DNA of 11,214 bases. Origin: DASRHY01 sp046765875 (GTDB taxonomy: Bacteria; Actinomycetota; Actinomycetes; Propionibacteriales; Kribbellaceae). The position numbers and the translations under genes were made by a program. Below are positions 1 through 5,971 of this stretch, in pieces (position 1 is the stretch's first letter; every line of letters starts with the position of its first letter). Below the pieces are notes generated by a model. The model saw nothing but the letters and a program-made list of their open reading frames with translations, did not search any database and had not been told where the DNA came from. The DNA is taken from positions 1 to 11,214 of the forward strand of contig JBKPSJ010000365.1 in NCBI GenBank assembly GCA_046765875.1, written 5' to 3'.

Positions 1-2
1 GT

Positions 3-185
3 ATCGCGGCGTCCAACTTCACCGCGGACCGGCTCGCGGAGTCGCTGGGAACTTATGCGTAGGAAGGGGTTTGCGGCTTGTGTCGCGCTGCAGGCGCAGT
101 ACAACGTGGTGCAGCGGGGGGCTGCGAACGCGACCTGGCACCCACAGTGTCTCGACACCGCCAGCGCCAACCCGAACAACTCTGA
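3..185 (+). pseudogene. Aldo/keto reductase remnant, frameshifted, 5' end outside window
   Basis: Three successive reading frames read like consecutive pieces of one NADPH-dependent aldo/keto reductase. Frame 3 from base 3 gives IAASNFTADRLAESLGTYA and stops at TAG 60-62; this matches the family's G-x-S-N-F strand and helix. Frame 1 from about base 61 gives RKGFAACVALQAQYNVVQR, the family's L-Q-x-x-Y-N-L-x-x-R strand. Frame 3 again from about base 123 gives CERDLAPTVSRHR, matching the Y-E-x-x-L-x-P segment that normally follows; it ends at TGA 183-185. The first shift is explained by one extra base near 60 and the second lies at or next to the six-G run at 116-121. The remaining C-terminal part of the barrel is absent, because the next gene starts at 198. 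The match is from memory of the family; the order and spacing of three motifs make it fairly convincing. Sequencing error at the G run is an alternative for one of the shifts. Confidence 0.65.
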
Positions 186-197
186 GGGAGAAGGACC

Positions 198-782
198 ATG
201 CGCACGCTGATCTATACCGCCTTCGTCTCGCTCGACGGAGTCGTCGACTCGCCCGGCGGCCCACCCGCCCCGCAGGAGACCCACCGCAGCGGCGGCTGGA
301 CGTTCAAGGACATCGAGTTCGTGCCCGAGGCCTATGAGATCAAGTCCCGCGAGATGAAAGAGACCACCGCGTTGATGTTCGGCCGGACGGCATACGAGGC
401 ATTCTCGCCGGTCTGGCCGGGAATGGCCGAGTTCGCCGACTACAAGCTGATGCCCAAGTACGTCGTCTCGACGACCCTCAGCGATGACAAGCTGGTCGAC
501 GACTGGGGTGAGATCACAATCCTGCGCTCCCTGGACGACGTCACGGCGCTCAAACAGACCGAGGGCGGCCCGATCGGCATTCACGGCAGCGCGACGTTGG
601 CGCGGAACCTGTCGGACGCAGGCCTGATCGACCGCTACCACCTGCTGATCTTCCCGGTGCTGCTTGGTGCCGGGAAACGGATGTTCAGCGATACCGACAA
701 GGACAAGCAGATGCTGAAGGTCCTCGAGAGCGAGACCTATTCCAACGGCATCATCAAGGTGATCTACGACGTGGTCCGGTGA
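198..782 (+). CDS. RibD C-terminal / dihydrofolate-reductase-fold family protein
   Basis: 194-residue cytoplasmic protein of the DHFR-like RibD_C family (YyaP/YwjB type), which uses a nucleotide-cofactor-binding fold; the substrate of most members is unknown. Visible family signatures are the opening strand LIYTAFVSLDGVVDSPGG (residues 4-21), the LMFGRTAYE segment (about 59-67), KYVVSTTL (about 88-95), the glycine-containing IGIHGSATLARNL (about 127-139) and the closing IFPVLLGAGKRMFSD (about 152-166). Length is usual for the family. The ATG at 198 is preceded by a clear GGGAGAAGGA ribosome site, which fixes the start. It follows closely on an aldo/keto reductase remnant and appears to be transcribed alone; the next gene is about 190 bases away. 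A role as a small-molecule reductase is inferred from fold only; it is not true folA or ribD. Confidence 0.88.
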   Translation: MRTLIYTAFVSLDGVVDSPGGPPAPQETHRSGGWTFKDIEFVPEAYEIKSREMKETTALMFGRTAYEAFSPVWPGMAEFADYKLMPKYVVSTTLSDDKLVDDWGEITILRSLDDVTALKQTEGGPIGIHGSATLARNLSDAGLIDRYHLLIFPVLLGAGKRMFSDTDKDKQMLKVLESETYSNGIIKVIYDVVR

Positions 783-973
783 CGTCGGTGCGGGAATACA
801 ACAGCCGACATTTCGCCACCGGCGCGGGTCTCGCGGTCTTCCTGTACAGCGCGTAACGTTTGACTGACCGAGGGGTTCTTCGTGTGTTGTCAGCCAGATG
901 ACACCGTCCCGGGCGATCGACGACAGCAGGCCCACCGGCCCGGCGCTGGTTCGTGAGACAGACTGGGAACGCT

Positions 974-1306
974 ATGTGGATCGACCCCGATACCGCCGTA
1001 GACTCAGCCGTCCCGCTGCACGTCGAACATGCGGTCACTGGACAAGAGGTCCATGTCTGGGTCTACGGCGAGCTCGACATCGCGACCCACGACGACCTGC
1101 AGACCGGGCTTTCCGGCATCGACCTCGACGGCGCGGCAGCGGTGACACTTCACCTGCCCGGTCTCAGCTTCTGCGACGCCCACGGTGGCCGCCTACTGCT
1201 GCTCTTCCTCCAGCAAGCCAGCGACCGCGGCATGCTGACCAGCCTCGAGGATCCAACACCGGCCGTCCGCCGCGTGCTCGAGCTCATCGAGCCCGATTCC
1301 GACTGA
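974..1306 (+). CDS. Single-domain STAS protein (anti-sigma factor antagonist-like)
   Basis: 110-residue protein that is one STAS domain, the fold of SpoIIAA/RsbV anti-anti-sigma factors that bind an RsbW-type kinase to free a sigma factor. Visible elements are the first strands HVWVYGELDIATHDDL (residues 27-42), the strand VTLHLPGLSFCD (57-68) and the C-terminal helix with LLLLFLQQASDRGM. The usual D-S-S-G phosphorylation motif reads D68-A69-H70-G71, so the serine normally phosphorylated is a histidine and the classical phospho-switch is probably lost. The ATG at 974 is chosen because GGGA lies five bases upstream; an in-frame GTG at 953 has no good ribosome site. Its last 23 bases overlap the end of the opposing membrane protein gene. 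Partner and sigma factor are unknown. The partner could be an RsbW-like protein elsewhere in the genome. Confidence 0.85.
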   Translation: MWIDPDTAVDSAVPLHVEHAVTGQEVHVWVYGELDIATHDDLQTGLSGIDLDGAAAVTLHLPGLSFCDAHGGRLLLLFLQQASDRGMLTSLEDPTPAVRRVLELIEPDSD

Positions 1307-1844
1307 TCCCCCGTGGCGTATTCCGCCATAACAGCGCGGCGGCCGTGACCGTGGCCGCGCGTAGTAGCAGCACGGTCACGGCCAGCAGGGCCAGGACAGT
1401 TCTCTCCGCGGACAGCTGCCGGTCGATCTCGGCGACGTCGAACGCCCCCGCTGCCAGCGCGAATGCGACAACTGCCGCGGCGACCAACCGGGTCGGCCGG
1501 CGCCACACCAGCACCGCCAGGCCCGCAGACGCCGACACCAGCGCGGTCAGTGCAACCGGTGACTCGACCCGAACGCCAAGCACCGTCTCGTTCTCGCTCT
1601 GCTCACCAGCCACTTCGCCGATCTGGTGACCGTTGGCTTTCGCCGACTCACCGCCCTCGCCGCCCCCGGCCTCCCCGGCTTGCTCGGTGTGGCTCGTGCC
1701 GGCCGACGACTCGACCGCGCGGCCGGTCTCGCTCGCGCCGCGGTGTTCAACCGTGGCCCCGAGCAACACCAGCGCCGCGCCGGCCATTAGCAGCAGCGCC
1801 AGCGCCGCGGGCAACCGGCGGTGCCAATCGATGACCTCACTCAT
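1284..1844 (-). CDS. Four-helix membrane protein with Glu/His-rich external loop, MerR operon
   Basis: 186-residue membrane protein that I do not recognise as a named family. A first helix (about residues 11-32) is followed by a long loop (33-95) containing about twelve Glu, three His (34, 52, 73) and many Gly/Ser. Three more helices follow (about 96-114, 119-139, 150-172), then a short basic tail. The loop is probably outside the cell, given the basic residues before helix 1 and between helices 2 and 3. The ATG at 1844 is chosen because it overlaps the stop of the upstream gene by eight bases (ATGAGTGA), which implies translational coupling, and GAGG lies just upstream. It is the last gene of a MerR-controlled operon, so a role in binding, sensing or moving a metal ion at the membrane is a reasonable inference, but nothing in the sequence shows a transport mechanism. 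Its 3' end overlaps the STAS gene tail to tail. Confidence 0.75.
   Translation of the reverse strand: MSEVIDWHRRLPAALALLLMAGAALVLLGATVEHRGASETGRAVESSAGTSHTEQAGEAGGGEGGESAKANGHQIGEVAGEQSENETVLGVRVESPVALTALVSASAGLAVLVWRRPTRLVAAAVVAFALAAGAFDVAEIDRQLSAERTVLALLAVTVLLLRAATVTAAALLWRNTPRGISRNRAR
1341..1383 (+). terminator. Long perfect hairpin, likely terminator for the STAS gene
   Basis: GGCCGTGACCGTG at 1341-1353 is exactly the reverse complement of CACGGTCACGGCC at 1371-1383, with a 17-base loop. It starts 35 bases after the STAS stop codon and lies wholly inside the opposing membrane-protein gene, where it encodes part of the last helix. There is no T-run, as is common for actinobacterial terminators. 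The termination role is inferred; a competing 7-bp stem (GCGCGGC 1334-1340 with GCCGCGC 1354-1360) uses part of the same sequence. Confidence 0.45.
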
Positions 1845-2124
1845 CGCCTCGCCGGTCCACCCGGTCCATCCCTGGCATCCCCAGGTCGACCGTACGGTTC
1901 GGGATGTCGCAGGTCCTACCGTGGCGGCGACGCAGCCAGACCGCGGCGACACCGCCCAGAGCGAGGACGGCCAGGACGAACGCGAACCGCTCGAAGACCT
2001 CCAGCACCGCGCCGACCGCCGCCGCCAGGCCCACCCCGCCGAGGAGCGTCACCAGCGGCAGACCGCAACACAGCCCACAAGCCACCAACGCCCCCACCCC
2101 GACGCGGCTCGCCGGCGACCTCAC
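1837..2124 (-). CDS. MerT/MerF-like small membrane protein (putative metal transporter)
   Basis: 95-residue membrane protein with two hydrophobic segments (about residues 8-33 and 37-66) and a basic, cytoplasm-facing tail. The first segment carries C16 and the C19-C20 pair followed by GLPLVTLLGGVGL. A paired-cysteine first helix followed by this glycine/leucine pattern is characteristic of the mercuric transport proteins MerT and MerF, where the cysteines hand the metal ion across the membrane. One further Cys lies in the tail (GRTCDIP), possibly the inner hand-off site. The GTG at 2124 overlaps the TGA of the regulator gene by four bases (GTGA) and is preferred over an upstream ATG at 2208, which would overlap that gene by 88 bases. 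Being coupled to a MerR-type gene supports a metal role. The identity of the metal is not shown; mercury is the default from family knowledge, and copper, zinc or arsenic remain possible. Confidence 0.72.
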   Translation of the reverse strand: MRSPASRVGVGALVACGLCCGLPLVTLLGGVGLAAAVGAVLEVFERFAFVLAVLALGGVAAVWLRRRHGRTCDIPNRTVDLGMPGMDRVDRRGDE

Positions 2125-2576
2125 CGCAGGGCACCCGGCGCTGAGCCGAGCTCCACCAGCACCGGACCTGCCGGCTCCGGCCGAACGCAGCCGCAGCCCG
2201 GTCCACACGCCTCCGGCGCCGGACCGCTCAATTCCTCATGCACGCGGGTCAGGTGAGCCGCGAACGCGGTCAGCTCGGCGATCCGCCGTTCCGCCTCCGC
2301 GATCCGCGCCGCGACCAAGACCCGCAGACGCGCCCGGACCTCGGCACACACCCCCTCGTCCCAGGCACTGAGCAGTTCGCGAATCTCCTCCAACTGCAGC
2401 CCCAGGTGCTTGGCCGAGCCGATGAACTCGAGCCGATCCACGGAATCCTCGCCGTAGACCCGATAACCCGACGCGGTCCGCCCGGCCGGCAACAGGCCCG
2501 CCTGCTCGTAGAACCGCAACGTCGACGGCGGCACACCGGTCCGCCCGGCCAGCTCTGAGATGCGATACGCGCCCAC
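2121..2576 (-). CDS. MerR-family metal-responsive transcriptional regulator
   Basis: 151-residue MerR-type activator/repressor. The N-terminal winged helix-turn-helix begins YRISELAGRTGVPPSTLRFY (residues 4-23) and continues with GLLPAGRTASGYRVY and the second helical part to about 70. A long dimerisation helix covers about 79-116. Cys77 (in EGVCAEV) sits at the start of the dimer helix and Cys124, Cys128 and Cys130 form C-x3-C-x-C after it. MerR itself uses one cysteine before and two after the dimer helix to bind Hg(II), so a thiophilic metal is the likely signal. The GTG at 2576 is chosen because the conserved domain starts two residues later and a MerR-type promoter ends just in front of it; a longer in-frame reading to 2846 would run through that promoter. 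It heads an operon with two membrane-protein genes and very likely controls its own promoter. A tail of about 20 residues after the cysteines has no known function. Confidence 0.88.
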   Translation of the reverse strand: MGAYRISELAGRTGVPPSTLRFYEQAGLLPAGRTASGYRVYGEDSVDRLEFIGSAKHLGLQLEEIRELLSAWDEGVCAEVRARLRVLVAARIAEAERRIAELTAFAAHLTRVHEELSGPAPEACGPGCGCVRPEPAGPVLVELGSAPGALR

Positions 2577-2583
2577 GACATCG

Positions 2584-2615
2584 AAGCTAAACCTTCGACC
2601 CGACTCGAAGGTCAA
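2584..2615 (-). promoter_or_regulatory. MerR-type operator/promoter with overlong spacer
   Basis: On the - strand a -35 box TTGACC (2615-2610) and a -10 box TAGCTT (2589-2584) are 20 bases apart; a TTTAGC alternative gives 18. The spacer region holds a perfect dyad: ACCTTCGA and TCGAAGGT (2605-2612 and 2591-2598) around six bases. An ACCTTC/GAAGGT dyad inside a stretched spacer is the standard operator of MerR/CueR-type regulators, which untwist the DNA to activate. Seven bases separate the -10 box from the GTG start, so the transcript probably begins at the start codon (leaderless). Confidence 0.82.
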
Positions 2616-3056
2616 TAGCCACTCAGAGGATGGCCAGCTGGACACGCCACATCTGCTGGGGAAGCGCGCACCTCGGGCGTCGAGTGCAAACACGGGTAGT
2701 CGGACATGCTGACCAGATCCACGCGGCCCGGGTCCGACGCGGTGAACGTAGCGTCGCGCATCCGTTTCATCCCGGCCGTCGGAGCCATCATGGCGACGGC
2801 CGCAACACGATGTGCAGCCAATCTCGTCGGTCTCGGATCCGCTCAAGCCCTAACTGGAAGCCCTTGCCAGATAACGCTCCCAGGAAGCAGAATCTTGTCC
2901 GGTTGCGATCTCGGGGGTGGGATCTCAATCGAGTGGGGGGAAGTGCAGTGGGTCATGTTCTGCGTGTGTTGCGTGCGCGCCGGGTGCTCCGGCGAGGCCA
3001 AAGGCCATTCCACCGGCGGCAACGACGGCTTGTTGATCGACCGCTTCGGCAATCCG
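2616..3056. other. Stretch without a convincing gene
   Basis: About 440 bases between the MerR promoter and the binding-module fragment. Several frames stay open because of high GC, but none has a good start with a ribosome site or a recognisable product. A - strand frame from 2821 to 2612 has a coding-like third-position bias, but so does the + strand frame over the same bases, and its stop lies inside the -35 box of the MerR promoter. The right end (from about 3000) may extend the degraded module described next, but I cannot align it. Confidence 0.4.
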
Positions 3057-3208
3057 GTCGTGCTGACACTGTGAGCCTGGTCGGCCGTGACGGTGAGCGT
3101 ACCGTCCGTGACCCGCATACGACTCGCTGCATCGAGATTGAGAACCGCGGCTGGAAGGACGCCGTCCACGTCGACGCCGTCAGCTGGACCGCACCGCCGT
3201 CCCGGTAA
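3057..3208 (+). pseudogene. Broken C-terminal piece of a carbohydrate-binding module
   Basis: This piece repeats, in damaged form, the end of the N-terminal module of the glycoside hydrolase that follows. One frame reads LTL, a TGA at 3072-3074, then AWSAVTVSVPSV, which lines up with LTPGEWTQVSLTVPSV of the intact module. The frame then changes near 3130, and IEIENRGW...VDAVSWT (3131-3190) lines up without gaps with IEIDDPGW...LDAVSWT (3744-3803) of the intact copy: 12 of 20 residues are identical, including 18 identical bases at the end. It stops at TAA 3206-3208, 61 bases before the hydrolase start. The best reading is the remnant of a related, formerly neighbouring gene or module lost by deletion. 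The in-frame stop and frame change rule out a functional product in this form. Confidence 0.65.
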
Positions 3209-3269
3209 CGATCACCAGCGCCGCGCCCGGCCGCTGACCGGGCGGGGCACCCAACGAGGGGGACTTCCC

Positions 3270-5114
3270 ATGGTCCACATTCCGACAGGCGTACGTGGGC
3301 GGCGTGGGCTGGGCATCGCAGCGGCCGCCGCATTGGTGCTGGGCGCCATGACAGTCGCTGCCGGCCCAGTCGCCGCCGCCGCATACTCAGGCTTCGACTG
3401 GGAGGACGGCACCGTCCAGGGCTGGACCGCCGACTGGGACGCCGACGACCCGCAGGTGTCCTCCGACCAGGCCTTCAGTGGCTCGTCGTCGCTTGCCATC
3501 CGGCTCGAGGGCGAGCAGTACGCGGGCTTCCGGTCGCCGTCCGCGCTGTCCGACCTCGGTGTCGGCTCTGTCGTGACCTACTACGTCTACGTCCCGGCCG
3601 GTGCGCCCCTCAAAGCCAGGCCGTACGTCGTCGATGGCTCCTATGACGAGCGGTTCGCCGCCGACAAGACCACGCTGACGCCCGGGGAATGGACCCAGGT
3701 CTCGTTGACCGTGCCGTCGGTCGACATCTTGCGGTACCTGGGGATCGAGATCGACGACCCGGGCTGGACCGGCACGGTGTACCTGGACGCCGTCAGCTGG
3801 ACCCCGCCGACGGAACTGCCGCCCGTCGTCACCACCAAGCCGGCATCGTCGGTCGGTAGCACGACTGCCGTGCTCAACGGAACTGTCGACCGATCCGGGC
3901 TCACGACCACCTGCCAGTTCGAGTACGGGAGGACCCCGGACTACGGCAAGACCGCCACGGTCGACGTCGACGCAGATGGTCCCGTGGCAACACGGATAAC
4001 CGGGCTCAGAGTTCTCGCGACGTACCACTTCCGGCTGAGCTGCCGGAACTCCGGCGGACTTCGCAACGGTGCCGACCTGAGCTTCAGGACCACCGGTGAC
4101 CCGCGTGGGGAGCTGTTCCAGGCGCGGAACCTGATCTACGGCTCGCACATCGGCGCGTGGGATCTCGACGGCGGTACCGCGGTCAAGGACCCGACCGCGG
4201 TGGCGAACGTCCAGGCCGCCCAGATCCGCGTCATCAAGTGGCAGATGTGGAAGCCGCCGTGCGAACTGCGGTCCGACGACTGCCAGACCACTGCGGACTT
4301 CAACGCCGGGATCGACGGCATCCGCGCCCTCGGAGCCGAACCACTCATCGGCCTTCCGCCGATCTGGGACAGGCAATGCGCCGGTGCTGCCGACGCCTGG
4401 TCAACCGAGTGGCAGCAGTGGATCATCCGGACCGCCGGGTCCCGGGTGCGCCTGTACGAGATGTCCAACGAGCCCGACAACTACTGCGGCATGAGCGGCC
4501 AGCAGTACTACGACAGCCTGTGGGTTCAGGTGCCGGGCCTGAAGGCCTACGCCCGCTCGCTGGGGCTGCGGATCTTCGTCGGCGGACCCGGCTGGGCCAC
4601 GAGCGACGACGCGGCCCTCGCCCAACTCCAGGACTGGCTCGCCGCCGCCAAGGCTTCGTATCTGGCAAACGACAACGACCGCGACTGGCTGCCCGACTTC
4701 GTTTCCACCCACACGTACCTGAAGACGCCATCGGAGAACGACAGCCAGGCCCACGCCCAGGCTCGGATCGACTACTGGAGCGGCTTCTACACCGACCTGC
4801 GCGCCCACATCGACACGACCTTCGCCGGGCTGACCGACAACGGTTATCCGATCGCCGAGGAACTCAAGCTCGCCGACACCGAGTGGAACGACACCATCGA
4901 CAACGACTGGCCCGGCAACGACAGCCAGGAGTGGACCGACTTCTACTACCAGGCCATGTTCAGCATGCTCCGCGAAGCCGGCGTCTGGATGTCGAACCAG
5001 TCCACCATCGCCTCCCATACCGGCGGCGCCCTCGATCTCCTGAAGCCCGATGGCACCCCCAAACCCGCCTACAACTCCTACAAGTCCGTAAGCACCACCG
5101 ACCCCCACAACTAA
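3270..5114 (+). CDS. Secreted multidomain glycoside hydrolase (clan GH-A-like)
   Basis: 614-residue exported enzyme expected to cut a plant or microbial polysaccharide; substrate and family number cannot be assigned. A signal peptide (residues 1 to about 36: basic GVRGRRG, hydrophobic core, AAA cleavage region) is followed by a beta-sandwich module opening SGFDWEDGTVQGW and closing with VYLDAVSWTPP (about 38-180), typical of carbohydrate-binding modules. A fibronectin-III-like domain (about 184-276: PPVVTTKPAS, FEYGRTPDYGKT, YHFRLSCRNSGG) comes next. The catalytic region (about 281-605) has EMSNEPDN with E401 as likely acid/base and LADTEWND with E538 as likely nucleophile; both motifs suit a retaining TIM barrel such as GH5/GH39-type enzymes. 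Several cysteines in this region fit disulfides outside the cell. ATG 3270 has an excellent GAGGGGGA ribosome site, so longer in-frame readings upstream are rejected. A truncated copy of the binding module lies directly upstream. Confidence 0.85.
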   Translation: MVHIPTGVRGRRGLGIAAAAALVLGAMTVAAGPVAAAAYSGFDWEDGTVQGWTADWDADDPQVSSDQAFSGSSSLAIRLEGEQYAGFRSPSALSDLGVGSVVTYYVYVPAGAPLKARPYVVDGSYDERFAADKTTLTPGEWTQVSLTVPSVDILRYLGIEIDDPGWTGTVYLDAVSWTPPTELPPVVTTKPASSVGSTTAVLNGTVDRSGLTTTCQFEYGRTPDYGKTATVDVDADGPVATRITGLRVLATYHFRLSCRNSGGLRNGADLSFRTTGDPRGELFQARNLIYGSHIGAWDLDGGTAVKDPTAVANVQAAQIRVIKWQMWKPPCELRSDDCQTTADFNAGIDGIRALGAEPLIGLPPIWDRQCAGAADAWSTEWQQWIIRTAGSRVRLYEMSNEPDNYCGMSGQQYYDSLWVQVPGLKAYARSLGLRIFVGGPGWATSDDAALAQLQDWLAAAKASYLANDNDRDWLPDFVSTHTYLKTPSENDSQAHAQARIDYWSGFYTDLRAHIDTTFAGLTDNGYPIAEELKLADTEWNDTIDNDWPGNDSQEWTDFYYQAMFSMLREAGVWMSNQSTIASHTGGALDLLKPDGTPKPAYNSYKSVSTTDPHN

Positions 5115-5271
5115 CCGACCGCAGCTCAGGATCAACCGAAGTAGCTGTCACCCGTCGACCGACCGGCCGGGGATGTGCCCGATCGAGGGATCGCGTCGGG
5201 GTACGCCGCCCCGGTCGACGGCGACTGATGTTCAGTCCCGAAGCAGACTTGTGGCCATTCGATGCGCGTCG

Positions 5272-5970
5272 TCAGGCGTCTGGTGCGTGGTTGCGCGGCC
5301 GGGGTGATCCGGGGCGGACGAGTCCGGCCTCGTAGGCGAAGACGACTGCCTGGGCACGGTCACGGACTTCGGTTTTGGCGAAGATATGCCCGATGTGGGT
5401 ACGGACGGTGGCTTCGCCCAGGTGCAGGGTATGGGCGATCTCGGTGTTGGATCGGCCGCGGGCGATGTGGAACAGGACCTCACGCTCTCGCGCGGACAGA
5501 TGATTCAGGCGGGCTGTGAGCTCCGCGGTCGGTTGGGTCAGCGTCAGGTGCCGCTCGATGAGTCGCCGTGTGATGGTCGGCGCAAGCAGCGCATCGCCCG
5601 CGGCGACGACGCGGATCGCGTCGTACAGCATCTGTCGCGGCGCGTCCTTGAGCAGGAAGCCGCTGGCGCCGGCGCGTAGCGCTGCCAGCACGTACTCGTC
5701 GAGGTCGAAGGTGGTCAGGACCAGCACCTTGGTCGCGATCCGGCGGTCTCGGCAGATCTCCGCGGTCGCCTCGATGCCGTCCAGGTCGGGCATCCGAATG
5801 TCCATCAGCATGACGTCGGGGTGCTGTGCACGCGCCAGGGTCACGGCCTCGCGCCCGGTGCCGGCCTCGCCGACGACGGTGAGATCCTGCTGGGTGCCGA
5901 GCACGGCGGCGAACCCGGCCCGCACCAGTTCCTGGTCGTCGGCGACGCCGACCCGCACGGTCGCCGTCAC
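5272..5970 (-). CDS. NarL/LuxR-family two-component response regulator
   Basis: 232-residue DNA-binding response regulator. The receiver domain (about 5-120) shows the acidic pair D11-D12, the phospho-acceptor D57 in VMLMDIRMP, the LVLTTF switch strand and K in GFLLKDAP. The C-terminal LuxR-type helix-turn-helix (about 163-215) shows LSAREREVLFHIARGRSNTEIAH and a recognition helix around EATVRTHI. It starts at GTG 5970, one base after the kinase stop codon (TGA at 5974-5972), so both are made from one transcript and translation is probably coupled. The cognate kinase is the adjacent gene. Target genes are unknown; in this arrangement the neighbouring divergent membrane-protein gene is the first candidate. 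All residues needed for phosphorylation are present. Confidence 0.95.
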   Translation of the reverse strand: MTATVRVGVADDQELVRAGFAAVLGTQQDLTVVGEAGTGREAVTLARAQHPDVMLMDIRMPDLDGIEATAEICRDRRIATKVLVLTTFDLDEYVLAALRAGASGFLLKDAPRQMLYDAIRVVAAGDALLAPTITRRLIERHLTLTQPTAELTARLNHLSAREREVLFHIARGRSNTEIAHTLHLGEATVRTHIGHIFAKTEVRDRAQAVVFAYEAGLVRPGSPRPRNHAPDA

Positions 5971-5971
5971 G

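Noticed and set aside
860..888. TTGACT as a -35 box for the STAS gene
   Set aside because: The sequence 17 bases on (TGTGTT) is a poor -10 box, and a SigB-type reading has the wrong spacing.
2612..2821. A 69-residue - strand frame with coding-like third-position bias upstream of merR
   Set aside because: It has no ribosome site and no recognisable product, the opposite strand shows similar bias, and its stop codon falls inside the -35 box of the MerR promoter.
2577..2846. 90-residue N-terminal extension of the MerR-type regulator
   Set aside because: It would read through the operator/promoter, and the conserved domain begins directly after GTG 2576.
3087..3269. Upstream in-frame extension of the glycoside hydrolase
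   Set aside because: It reads through the decayed module fragment in the wrong frame, while ATG 3270 has a strong ribosome site followed by a proper signal peptide.
3387..4376. Long - strand open frame inside the glycoside hydrolase gene, and similar long antisense frames elsewhere
   Set aside because: These are shadows created by high GC. The + strand frame has recognisable domains, signal peptide and catalytic motifs, and the antisense products match nothing.
5197..5213. CGGGG/CCCCG hairpin between the hydrolase and response-regulator genes as a shared terminator
   Set aside because: There are only five pairs with a seven-base loop, which is common by chance in DNA this GC-rich.
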